NCBI GenBank assembly: GCA_910588795.1
Contig: CAJURI010000005.1
Location: forward strand, 1-64,000
Reading direction: 5' to 3'
Length of the DNA stretch: 64,000 nt
From: an uncultured Duncaniella sp.
GTDB taxonomy: Bacteria > Bacteroidota > Bacteroidia > Bacteroidales > Muribaculaceae
Below the pieces are notes generated by a model that had not been told where the DNA came from, searched no databases, and saw only the letters and a program-made list of their open reading frames with translations. This document shows, one piece after another, positions 24,955 to 33,258 of this stretch. Made by a program: the position numbers and the translations under genes. Each line of letters begins with the position of its first letter. Within the stretch, counting starts at the first letter, position 1.

Positions 24955-26400
24955 TTATTTTAATTTCCGTCCGTCTATTGCCATAGTCAGGATTTCGTCG
25001 ATCTTCTCAAATGAAGGTCTTACCGCATCCGTGTCCATGAGTTTTCCGTCGGGGGCAATAATTATGAATCTGGGTATGCCGGTGATGTCAAGCTCTTCGG
25101 AGAACTTCTTGTTTTCATCACCCACGAGGCGGTACTGCGGCCATGCGGGATTGTCGGCCTTGATCTTTTTGAGCCATGCGTCGCGGTCTTCGTCGACGGA
25201 GAAGCTCAGGAACTCGATCTTGTCGTTACCCTTGAAGCGTTCAACAAGTTTCTCCATATAAGGAATCTCGGCGCAGCACGGTCCGCACCATGTAGCCCAT
25301 ACGTCCACATACAGGACTTTGCCGAAAAGGTCTTTCATATTGATTGTCGACCCGTCGGGAAGCTCAAGAGTAGGGATGTAGCGGAGATCGTCGCCGGCCT
25401 GAAGCTGCTCCATGATCACCTTGGCGCGTGCGGCATGATGCTCTATTATCTCGGGATATTTGGCAGCGTATTTTGAGAAGGCTTCCATAAATTCAGCCAC
25501 TTCCTCACGCGGACCTCCGTACATGAGATAGTCGCCGGCGATCTTGTTGATGGCACGGCGTCGGTTGGGCTCATAGGTGAGCGCGCTGTCGGCAAGAGCA
25601 AGTTTGCTTTTGATCACTTTCATTTTATTGCTGTAGTTGGGCAGGAGCTCCACAGTGTTTTTTGCTTCGAGCCAATGATCATAGAGCCCGCTCAGACCGT
25701 TTGCTTCGGTGTTGGGATCTATGGAGGCTATGATCTCGTTGTATTCGGGCATGTCGGCCAGCTCCTTCTTCTCGCGATATTTGCGAACGGTAAGGAATTC
25801 GATCGACTTGAGCTTGTAGAGACTTTCGGCAAGTGCTGAATAGTAATCGCGTGTGTCGCTGTCGCTCACTCCTGAGAGCATATCCTTCAGCCCGTTGTAT
25901 TCCTTGTCAAGGATGGCGTTGGCTGTGTCGAAGTCGGCAACCTCGCCATACAGGTGATCAGTGTATTTAGAATAAGTGAACGCTCCTGTTATAGCATTGT
26001 ATATGCGGCTCTTTTCAGCGTTCTCCCCGGCATATACCGCTGTGGCCGTCATGCTCTCGGGGTCATATGTGACATTTACTTCGGTTGTGGTCCCTTTCTT
26101 TACATGGACACCTAATTCTGTCTTGCCGACATTCAGGTTGAGGTCTGCTTCCTCCATCCCTTCGGGGAGGGCCTGATCGAACTCGTAATTGCCGAGAGAG
26201 TCGACATCGAATTTTACACCTTCGAGGTTGTCGATGTTGTCGGCAAGATAGTAGCGCATCTTGGCTGGTTTCTCACTGTCGTTCCCTTCGAGATGGAAGC
26301 GTACCATGGGTCCGTCAGCCTTCTTTTCGGAACTGCACGAAAGCATGCCCCCGATCATGGCGGCGAGCATGGCAAAATGAATGGTTTTTGTTAGTCTCAT
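24955..26400 (-). CDS. TlpA-like thioredoxin-domain lipoprotein
   Basis: A 481-residue envelope protein. The signal peptide ends in MLSC, giving lipidated Cys22. Residues 30-120 form a beta-rich domain of the type found ahead of Bacteroidetes TlpA proteins (DUF4369-like), then comes a helical middle. The C-terminal thioredoxin fold has the redox motif WCGPC (Cys372, Cys375) in VDVWATWCGPCCAEIP and the cis-proline segment ITGIPRFIIIAPDG. Such proteins reduce or shuffle disulfides in the periplasm, and the client here is unknown. Being first in an operon with FecR, SusC and SusD suggests that it serves that uptake system, or is induced by it. The extra Cys376 next to the active site is unusual. 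Confidence 0.92.
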   Translation of the reverse strand: MRLTKTIHFAMLAAMIGGMLSCSSEKKADGPMVRFHLEGNDSEKPAKMRYYLADNIDNLEGVKFDVDSLGNYEFDQALPEGMEEADLNLNVGKTELGVHVKKGTTTEVNVTYDPESMTATAVYAGENAEKSRIYNAITGAFTYSKYTDHLYGEVADFDTANAILDKEYNGLKDMLSGVSDSDTRDYYSALAESLYKLKSIEFLTVRKYREKKELADMPEYNEIIASIDPNTEANGLSGLYDHWLEAKNTVELLPNYSNKMKVIKSKLALADSALTYEPNRRRAINKIAGDYLMYGGPREEVAEFMEAFSKYAAKYPEIIEHHAARAKVIMEQLQAGDDLRYIPTLELPDGSTINMKDLFGKVLYVDVWATWCGPCCAEIPYMEKLVERFKGNDKIEFLSFSVDEDRDAWLKKIKADNPAWPQYRLVGDENKKFSEELDITGIPRFIIIAPDGKLMDTDAVRPSFEKIDEILTMAIDGRKLK

Positions 26401-26547
26401 AGATGTGATGAAATGAGGTTGATCTTATGTTTTTACACTATTAGCCCTTTCATCACGTTTGGTATATCAAAAAATCCATATTTTTACTAAAAAATTATTG
26501 TCGATTCAAAATTTTTGTTGAAAATTGCGGATATAAACCAAAATCGC

Positions 26548-26555
26548 TACTTTTG
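26548..26555 (+). promoter_or_regulatory. -7 promoter box for the ECF sigma gene
   Basis: TACTTTTG, with ATTG at 26524-26527 as a weak -33 element 20 bases upstream. It lies 13 bases before the ATG at 26569, which argues against the longer upstream TTG start. Confidence 0.65.
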
Positions 26556-26568
26556 TAGTAGTTTCTGC

Positions 26569-27180
26569 ATGATTGACTACACACCATTGTTCAAGGCATA
26601 CGTAAAAGGAGAGCTCGACGAATTTTACGATGTGATGTATCCCGGGCTTCTGCTGTTTGCCGCAAAGACGCTCGGTGATTCTTTGTCATATATGGCCGAG
26701 GACTGCGTGCAGGATGTGATAGTGCATACTTATATCAACCGCATGCGTTTCGAGAGTGCGTTGCATTGGCGCAGGCATCTGTTGCTTGCCATATACCACC
26801 GGGCCATGAAGATGGTCCGCCACAAGAATGTGTGTGACAGCAACATCACTGCTGTAAGCGAAGAGAAGCTGTGTCGCGACATAAGCTATCAACTGATAAA
26901 GCAGGAGACTCTTGACACCCTGTATGCGGCGATAGAGACTCTGCCGCAGGAGTACCGCGAGATTTTTGATCTGAGTTTTGAACAGGGGCTGCGCAATCCT
27001 GAGATTGCGGCTATGCTTAACATAGCGCAGATCACAGTGAAGAAACGCAAGGCAAAAATGATAGAGATGCTTCGCCGCAAACTTGGCGACATTTCAGCTG
27101 ACGACCTGATTATCATACTGTTGGCTGCAAAAATCGGGGGGGGTAAATCGTCTGACTGTCAGGTAGTTACATGCGCATAG
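26569..27180 (+). CDS. ECF-type RNA polymerase sigma factor
   Basis: A 203-residue sigma-70 family protein of the extracytoplasmic-function class. Region 2 lies near residues 20-90 (FAAKTLGDSLSYMAEDCVQD). Region 4 is clear (LPQEYREIFDLSFEQGLRNPEIAAMLNIAQITVKKRKAKMIEMLRRKL), a helix-turn-helix that reads the -35 element. The start at 26569 follows the promoter box. It diverges from the TlpA-FecR-SusC-SusD operon, whose FecR should be its anti-sigma partner. Oddly, sigma and anti-sigma are on opposite strands and in different transcripts. A run of eight G (27136-27143) lies in the last 45 bases, and one extra G would bring TAA in frame and remove the last 12 residues. Confidence 0.93.
   Translation: MIDYTPLFKAYVKGELDEFYDVMYPGLLLFAAKTLGDSLSYMAEDCVQDVIVHTYINRMRFESALHWRRHLLLAIYHRAMKMVRHKNVCDSNITAVSEEKLCRDISYQLIKQETLDTLYAAIETLPQEYREIFDLSFEQGLRNPEIAAMLNIAQITVKKRKAKMIEMLRRKLGDISADDLIIILLAAKIGGGKSSDCQVVTCA
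27136..27143 (+). repeat. Run of eight G inside the ECF sigma gene
   Basis: Homopolymer in the context AATC-G8-TAA. The same context with nine G is at 18295-18303. Such tracts are prone to slippage. Confidence 0.9.
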
Positions 27181-27256
27181 ACCGTACCTGTGGCTTTATG
27201 GTGTGGCTGAAAATTCGCTAAAATTAGCCAAAAACGCCAAATATTTTACCCATACG

Positions 27257-27287
27257 ATTGAATTTGTGGATTTTTTGGCTAATTTTG
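27257..27287 (+). promoter_or_regulatory. Promoter for the AraC-type regulator gene
   Basis: ATTG (27257-27260), 19 bases, then TAATTTTG (27280-27287), 20 bases before the ATG at 27308. Confidence 0.7.
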
Positions 27288-27307
27288 CAGCAAAAGGATT
27301 CTCGGAC

Positions 27308-28249
27308 ATGGGAAATATAGTCAATCTCAAGCAACTTACGTCACTGGCAAGATTCTCCACCGAATTTTCTAATCTGAGTGACGACTATCTCTTTACGCGC
27401 ATCACCTCCGACAGCATATCAAAGGCGTTGCGATATGATTCCGTGAACCGCATCGAGAATATCGAGGGTCCGAGGCGTCTTGACGGCATGTCATGGATAC
27501 TGTGTTTCAGGGGACGTATGGATCTGGAGATCAATCTTAAACCTATCACCCTGACTGCCAATTGCATCGCTGTGACAACCCCCGGATCGATGATCGAGAT
27601 AAAGGACCTCGGGCGTGACGGTCTTGACTGCTATATGCTGTTTGTGTCGACCGAATTCATGAAGGATATCAACTTTGATCTCAATGTGCTCGGCTCGGCT
27701 GCGCGTCTGGGCAATGACTCCATGATCGGAAACATGATGCAGATATCCGAGGAGGAGGCTGACACTCTGCGCGATTATTTCAAATTGCTTCACCGTAACT
27801 CCGCATCGGCCAACGGAAGCATATATACCAAGTCGATAGTGCGATGCGTGATCGCCGCACTCACTTATCAGGTCCTTCAGATGGTTACCGGAAGGCTCAA
27901 GGACAGCCCTGAGGCGAAGATGCCTCGCTCAAGGCGCACAACCTATGTCAACGAATTCATGAGGCTTGTGCACGAGCACCACACCCGCGAGCGTTCCGTG
28001 GCGTTCTATGCCGGCAAACTGTTCATATCACCGAAGTATCTGTCGCTCATCATAAAGGAGAGCACAGGCAAGTCGGCTACCGAGGTCATTGACTCGTATG
28101 TGGTGCTTGAGGCCAAGAATCTGCTTAGATTCTCGGGAAAGAACATACAGCAGGTGGCCTATGAGCTCAATTTCCCCAACCAGTCATCCTTCGGCAAATA
28201 CTTCAAGCATCTTACAGGGATGTCACCCTCAGAATACCAGAGATCATGA
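27308..28249 (+). CDS. AraC-family transcriptional regulator
   Basis: A 313-residue regulator. The first 170 or so residues form a cupin-like sensing domain (NRIENIEGPRRLDGMSWILCF, then GRMDLEINLKPITLTANCIAVTTPGSMIEI). The last 100 contain two helix-turn-helices of the AraC type (FYAGKLFISPKYLSLIIKE and NIQQVAYELNFPNQSSFGKYF), closing with the standard HLTGMSPSEYQR. The ATG at 27308 follows its promoter; an upstream GTG would start before the promoter. Its stop overlaps the ATG of the ATPase-TOPRIM gene (ATGA at 28246), so the two are made from one transcript. Effector unknown. Confidence 0.93.
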   Translation: MGNIVNLKQLTSLARFSTEFSNLSDDYLFTRITSDSISKALRYDSVNRIENIEGPRRLDGMSWILCFRGRMDLEINLKPITLTANCIAVTTPGSMIEIKDLGRDGLDCYMLFVSTEFMKDINFDLNVLGSAARLGNDSMIGNMMQISEEEADTLRDYFKLLHRNSASANGSIYTKSIVRCVIAALTYQVLQMVTGRLKDSPEAKMPRSRRTTYVNEFMRLVHEHHTRERSVAFYAGKLFISPKYLSLIIKESTGKSATEVIDSYVVLEAKNLLRFSGKNIQQVAYELNFPNQSSFGKYFKHLTGMSPSEYQRS

Positions 28250-29808
28250 AAATAACACTCCCTCCGCGCCAAGGGGCAGGGCCGCTTGAGATTGATACCT
28301 CCGATCTGCACCATGTAGTGATAATAGGTGCCAACGGATCAGGAAAGACTCGCTTTGCCAACCGTCTGGCTGCTGATCTCGGCAGGCAGGCGTTCCGTCT
28401 GTCAGCCATAAAGGCTCTGTATAACAAAGAGGGGGAGGACACAGCCGAGAACTCTATCGATATGCTCTACCGTCAGGCTGTGTCGGGGGCCTCGCTGCTG
28501 CGCCCCGACCTGAAGGGGGAGTTTGAACGAATGATAGGACTGATGGTCAACGAGGAGATGCTCAGCCTGATACAGAACAAATATGCCGGTGACGGGCGTA
28601 AGGCTCTTCCCACAAGGCTCGACAAGGTGATGAAGCAGTGGCAGAAGGTGTTTCCCGGCAACCGTGTGCTGGTGGAGAGCGGGCGCATGCTCTTCAGCCG
28701 CGACACTTCGGTCGACACATATTCCCACTCCAAGCTCTCCGACGGCGAGAAGACCGTGCTCTATTATCTCGGTGCCGTGACATTCGCCCCGAAAGGTGCC
28801 ACTATGCTTGTCGACTCTCCGGAGATGTTCCTCCACCCGTCGTCAATAGCGTCACTCTGGAACAGTATAGAGAACAGCCGTCCTGACTGCACCTTTATAT
28901 ATGTGACTCACGATCTTCAGTTCGCCTCCACACGCGGGCAGGGCAACACCATATGGGTGAAGAACTGTGATCCTGTGAAAGGGGAGTGGGACTATGACTT
29001 CCTGACATCCACCGACGGCATAAGCGACGAAGTGTATCTCGCCATAATAGGGGCGCGCAAGCCGGTGCTCTTCATTGAAGGTGACGGGGTGCATTCCATC
29101 GATGCCCGCCTGTATCCGCTCATATTCGAGGAGTACACGGTGAAATCGCTCGGAGGGTGTGACAGGGTCATAGAGTCCACGCGCACATTCAATTCCCTGC
29201 GTTCGTTCCATAATCTCAACGCCTACGGCATCGTCGACCGTGACCGCCGTGACGAAGGGGAGGTCGTCTATCTCCGCAAGAAGCAGGTATATGTGCCTGA
29301 TGTGGCCGAGATCGAGAACATATTCATGCTTGAGCCTGTGGTGCGCACTATGGCCCGGCTCAACCACCGCGATCCCGATGAAGCGTTTGCAAGGGTGAAG
29401 CGCAACATAATGCGCCTATTCGAGGCTGACTTGCGTCAACAGGCCCTGCAGCACACCCGCCACCGCGTAAAGAAAGGGGTCGAGCACAGGATCGACGGAC
29501 GATTTGCCAACATAGGGCAGCTTGAGGAGCATATATCCGACCTTGCCCGCGAGCTTGATCCGCGAGCCACATACGAAAGCCTCTGCCGTGATTTCCGCAG
29601 GTATGTCAGGGATGGGGATTATGCTTCGGTGCTCCGCGTGTACAACCGCAAGACCATGCTGTCGGAGAGCCACGTGGCCCATCATTGCGGATTGCGCCGC
29701 GATGACAAGGATGTCTACATAAACACCATCATCAATATCCTCTCCGCCAACCGTCAGGGTGCCGACGATATCCGCTCAGCCATCCGTTCAACCTTCTCGC
29801 TCGGGTAG
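28246..29808 (+). CDS. ATPase-TOPRIM fusion (AAA plus DUF4435-like, OLD-related)
   Basis: A 520-residue two-part protein. The N-terminal half is an ABC/OLD-type ATPase with Walker A GANGSGKT (residues 28-35), the signature SKLSDGEKT, Walker B with TMLVDSPEMFLHPS and the H-loop histidine in FIYVTHDLQF. The C-terminal half from about residue 265 resembles the DUF4435 TOPRIM domain: an acidic VLFIEGDG strand, then GIVDRDRRDEGE, then VAEIENIF, which could bind metal for nuclease action. The same parts as two proteins make up the AriA and AriB components of PARIS phage defence, and OLD-family nucleases share the layout. A defence role is inference; related genes are also widespread in Bacteroidales without proven function. 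It overlaps the AraC gene by four bases. Confidence 0.8.
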   Translation: MKITLPPRQGAGPLEIDTSDLHHVVIIGANGSGKTRFANRLAADLGRQAFRLSAIKALYNKEGEDTAENSIDMLYRQAVSGASLLRPDLKGEFERMIGLMVNEEMLSLIQNKYAGDGRKALPTRLDKVMKQWQKVFPGNRVLVESGRMLFSRDTSVDTYSHSKLSDGEKTVLYYLGAVTFAPKGATMLVDSPEMFLHPSSIASLWNSIENSRPDCTFIYVTHDLQFASTRGQGNTIWVKNCDPVKGEWDYDFLTSTDGISDEVYLAIIGARKPVLFIEGDGVHSIDARLYPLIFEEYTVKSLGGCDRVIESTRTFNSLRSFHNLNAYGIVDRDRRDEGEVVYLRKKQVYVPDVAEIENIFMLEPVVRTMARLNHRDPDEAFARVKRNIMRLFEADLRQQALQHTRHRVKKGVEHRIDGRFANIGQLEEHISDLARELDPRATYESLCRDFRRYVRDGDYASVLRVYNRKTMLSESHVAHHCGLRRDDKDVYINTIINILSANRQGADDIRSAIRSTFSLG

Positions 29809-29862
29809 GAAACATGAGTCCCGGACAGGGACGTGATCCGGAGTAATTACATATTTTTAAAG

Positions 29863-29910
29863 ATATAAGATGAGTCAATCCTTCGCATTCAGGATTGACT
29901 TATCTTATAT
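29863..29910. repeat. 20-base near-perfect inverted repeat
   Basis: Arms 29863-29882 and 29891-29910 pair over 20 bases with one G-T, around an eight-base loop. There is no T run, so it may be a bidirectional terminator or a remnant of a mobile element. It lies 54 bases after the ATPase-TOPRIM stop. Confidence 0.85.
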
Positions 29911-30026
29911 TATAAGTAATCGATTGGCTATTAGATGCTAAGGAAACAGTCAAATGAGACCCGCATCATGGTGATACGAATCCGCATGCATCGGAGACAA
30001 TATGACATCTAATTGACACAGCCCAT

Positions 30027-30058
30027 TTTGCCAGGGAATCAATAATGAATTATTTTTG
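30027..30058 (+). promoter_or_regulatory. Promoter for the GH115 gene
   Basis: TTTG (30027-30030), 20 bases, then TATTTTTG (30051-30058): a perfect consensus, 30 bases before the ATG. Confidence 0.85.
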
Positions 30059-30088
30059 TTTGGAAATAACCAATCTCATATTTTCTCT

Positions 30089-33000
30089 ATGATTTCAGAT
30101 CGATTTATTAGAATTTTGCTATTGATATTCTGTTGTGCACAGACATCATTCTCATTGTATGGTCAGGTATCCATGCCAGGCAAGTCTGTCGGAAGGTTTC
30201 TCGGGCCGGTCCCCGAAATAGTATTCAGCAACCGGTCATCGGCTCTGGATTTCCCTATAGTTGATAAAAATGGCATGGCGGCTGCGATATTGGTTGATGA
30301 TAATGACTATAAAGGCGTTAAACGAGCCTCGGAAGATCTGGTGGATGATATCGAGCGCGTTACAGGTATAAGGCCTCAGGCCGGACGTTGTGGCAGCAGA
30401 CAGCCTGCCGTAATAATAGGTACATTGGGTAACAGCAGCATGATTGACAGCCTTGTGTCATGCGGGAAGATTGATCTGGATGGACTGAAAGGCAAGTGGG
30501 AGAGCTTTATGATCTCAGTGTTGCATGATGATTGCCCTGTGCTTGTGATAGCAGGCAGTGACAAAAGAGGCACTATCTATGGGATATATGAGTTGTCGGA
30601 ATAGTTAGGCGTTTCTCCGTGGTACTGGTGGGCAGATGTCCCTGCAAGAAAACGGACTTCGGCATATGTCAGGTCAGGATGCTACACATCAGGAGAGCCC
30701 TGTGTCAAATATCGCGGGATATTTATAAATGATGAATGGCCTTCATTCGGAGGATGGACCTCAGAGAAGTTTGGCGGCTTTAACTCGAAGATGTACACAC
30801 ACTTGTTTGAGTTGCTGTTAAGACTTAAGGCTAACTACCTATGGCCGGCCATGTGGTCAGCTGCATTCAATGAAGACGATCCTTTGAATCCGGCTCTTGC
30901 TGATGAGTACGGGATTGTGATGGGTACTTCCCATCATGAGCCGATGATGCGTGCCCATAAGGAATATACAAGGCGCAAGGATAAAGTAGGAGCCTGGAAC
31001 TATGCGGAAAATAAAAAGGGATTGGACAATTTCTTCATGGAAGGAATGACAAGGAACAAGGATTTTGAAAACATCGTCACCATAGGGATGAGGGGCGACG
31101 GCGATGTTGCCATGAGCGAAGGGGGCGATTCTTTAAATATGTCGATATTAAAGGACGTAATAGATGGTCAGCGGTCCATATTGTCAGCTGTATATGACCG
31201 AGACCCGTCCTCAATCCCACAGTTATGGGCTATCTTCACGGAGGTGCAGCGATATTATGATGCAGGATTTACAGTCCCCGATGATGTCACCCTGTTGTTT
31301 TGCGATAACAACTGGGGTTACATAAGACGTACAGGTCCCTCCAAAGAACGTGCGCGCAAGGGGGGTATGGGAATGTACTATCACATAGATATGAACGGCG
31401 GCCCGTGGAATGACCGCTGGGTAAATACATCTCCTAATGCAAAGATACGTGAGCAGCTTAATCTTGCTTACAAGTCGGGTATAGACCGCATCTGGATTGT
31501 CAATGTGGGTGATCTGAAGCCTAAGGAGCTTCCGATTGATTTCATAATGAGATATGCCTGGAATCCCGAAAGGATATCATCCGGAGAGGTCGGGCGTTAT
31601 GAAGTCGAGCTTATGGGATCCATGTTTGGCGCAAAGAATGCGGAGCGGATTGCTGATATTGTAAGAAGATATGCAAAATACAATCTTTGGAGAAAAGCGG
31701 AGGTCCAGTCTGCCGATATATTCAGTATTGTAAATTACAAGGAATCGGACAGGGTAAATGAAATGTGGGATAGACTTGTTGCCGATGTGAAATCCGTTGA
31801 GGCTGAAATCCCTGAATCAGCAAAGGATGCTTTCTTTCAGTTAGTGGCATATCCTGTCAATGCCTCGGCTGCGGTGGCTAAGATGTACTTGTATGCCGGG
31901 AAGAACAATATGTTTGCCCGTCAGGGCCGTAAGTCCGCCAACGATTATGCGTCAATGGTCAAGGAGCTATATGACGCCGATAGTATCCTGACGTGGAGAT
32001 ACAACAATGAGATCTCTGGTGGGAAATGGAAAAATATGATGCTTGACAAACATATCGGATATACGCAGTGGAGCATGCCTGAAAGCAATATTATTCCGGA
32101 ACTTCATTACGTGAAGCCATTGCCTGAGGCTTCTATGGGTGTAACGGTCGAGGGGAATGAGAAAGCCTGGCCTAATAATACCGACAGCCTGTCATTGCCT
32201 GTATTGGACCCTTTGGGGACAAGCGAAGCATATATAGATATATTCAATATGGGGGAAGGCTCGTTGGAGTATGCAGTCAAGACATCACGAAAGTGGCTTA
32301 AGACTGATGTCAGTCGTGGAACTGTTGACAGTGAGGGGCGTGTCCATGTCTCCGTTGACTGGGCTGACGCTCCGTCGGGAAGATCCGTAGAGAGAATTGA
32401 AGTCTCATCCGGAAATAGGAAAGTGTCAATTGAGGTGCCGGTTGTAAATGCGAAGATACCGGAAAGCAAGGAGCCGTTTTTTGGTACCTTAAACAGGAGC
32501 GAGTTCTCTATACCGGCATATCAATATAACAGGAATGTCGCAGGAGATGATGCTGAATGGGTGTTTATTAATGGATTAGGCCGCGGAGAAGGGAATATGG
32601 GCATTGACAATACTATTGCAGAATTCCGTGGATTTGACCATACTCCATGTCTCGAATATAAGATATATGTATCCGAAAGTGGAAAATGCCCCATCGCAAT
32701 CGGCATATTGCCTACGCAGGATATAAATCCCGCAAGAGGTTTGAGCTTAGCTGTAGGAATTGATGACCGTGAGCCGTCGGTTATTGATGCGCGTCAGGGG
32801 TTAGTGGACACTTTTAACGAATACACCCCCAAGAATCTTGCGGCATCATCCGTGCTTAAGCCGCTTCCAAAGCGCAACACTTTGGCTCTTTCCGGTCATC
32901 CCGGCAGAAGAATGCGCAATGAGATCTTTGATAATTTGCGCTGGCTGCAATCCGAGGTTGATGTTGATAGTCCGGGATTTCATACGTTGAAGATATATAT

Positions 33001-33106
33001 GGTGGATCCCGAAATAGTATTGGAGACAATATGTGTCAATCCTGACAATTCTCGCCAGAGTTATTTTGGCGCACCTCCTGTCAGGCATATGAGCACAGAA
33101 ATATAA
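30089..33106 (+). pseudogene. GH115-family glycoside hydrolase interrupted by an in-frame amber codon
   Basis: GH115 enzymes remove glucuronic acid side chains from xylan and similar glycans. The frame from the ATG at 30089 has a signal peptide (about 25 residues) and runs to TAG at 30602-30604, 171 residues in. The same frame then continues without another stop to 33106, giving 1005 residues, a normal GH115 size. Reading across the stop gives GIYELSE-stop-LGVSPWYWWADVP, a site where the family usually has a polar residue, so a single CAG-to-TAG change would explain it. Later GH115 signatures are intact: NDEWPSFGGW, ANYLWPAMWSAAF and MGTSHHEPMM. Codons end in A or T more often than in neighbouring genes, hinting at acquisition. 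A sequencing error is the main alternative. Confidence 0.9.
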
Positions 33107-33108
33107 CA

Positions 33109-33218
33109 AACAAGAGGACGTGTCATAACGTCCGTATATAAAGAAATTACCCTTGCTACAGCTATCTGCGGCAAGGGTAATTTCTTCAGGAAGGGTGTTT
33201 TGACACAACCCTCTTGTT
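33109..33218. repeat. 110-base imperfect palindrome after GH115
   Basis: The ends are inverted copies: AACAAGAGG-AC-GTGTCA at the left, and the complement of AACAAGAGG-GTT-GTGTCA at the right. Inside is a perfect 16-base stem, 33141-33156 with 33171-33186. The layout fits either a MITE-like element with terminal inverted repeats or a compound terminator between the convergent GH115 and tig genes. It starts two bases after the GH115 stop. Confidence 0.75.
33141..33186. terminator. Bidirectional terminator-like hairpin between GH115 and tig
   Basis: Sixteen paired bases (AAGAAATTACCCTTGC and its complement) around a 14-base loop, A-rich on one side and T-rich on the other. It could end both convergent transcripts. 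Confidence 0.7.
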
Positions 33219-33258
33219 ATTGTATTTTCCTTATCTGCTCTTTGTGAGCCGGCAGGTA

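Noticed and set aside
30602..30604. Genome-wide recoding of amber codons
   Set aside because: Several genes here end properly in TAG, including dnaB and the porin, so recoding is not supported.
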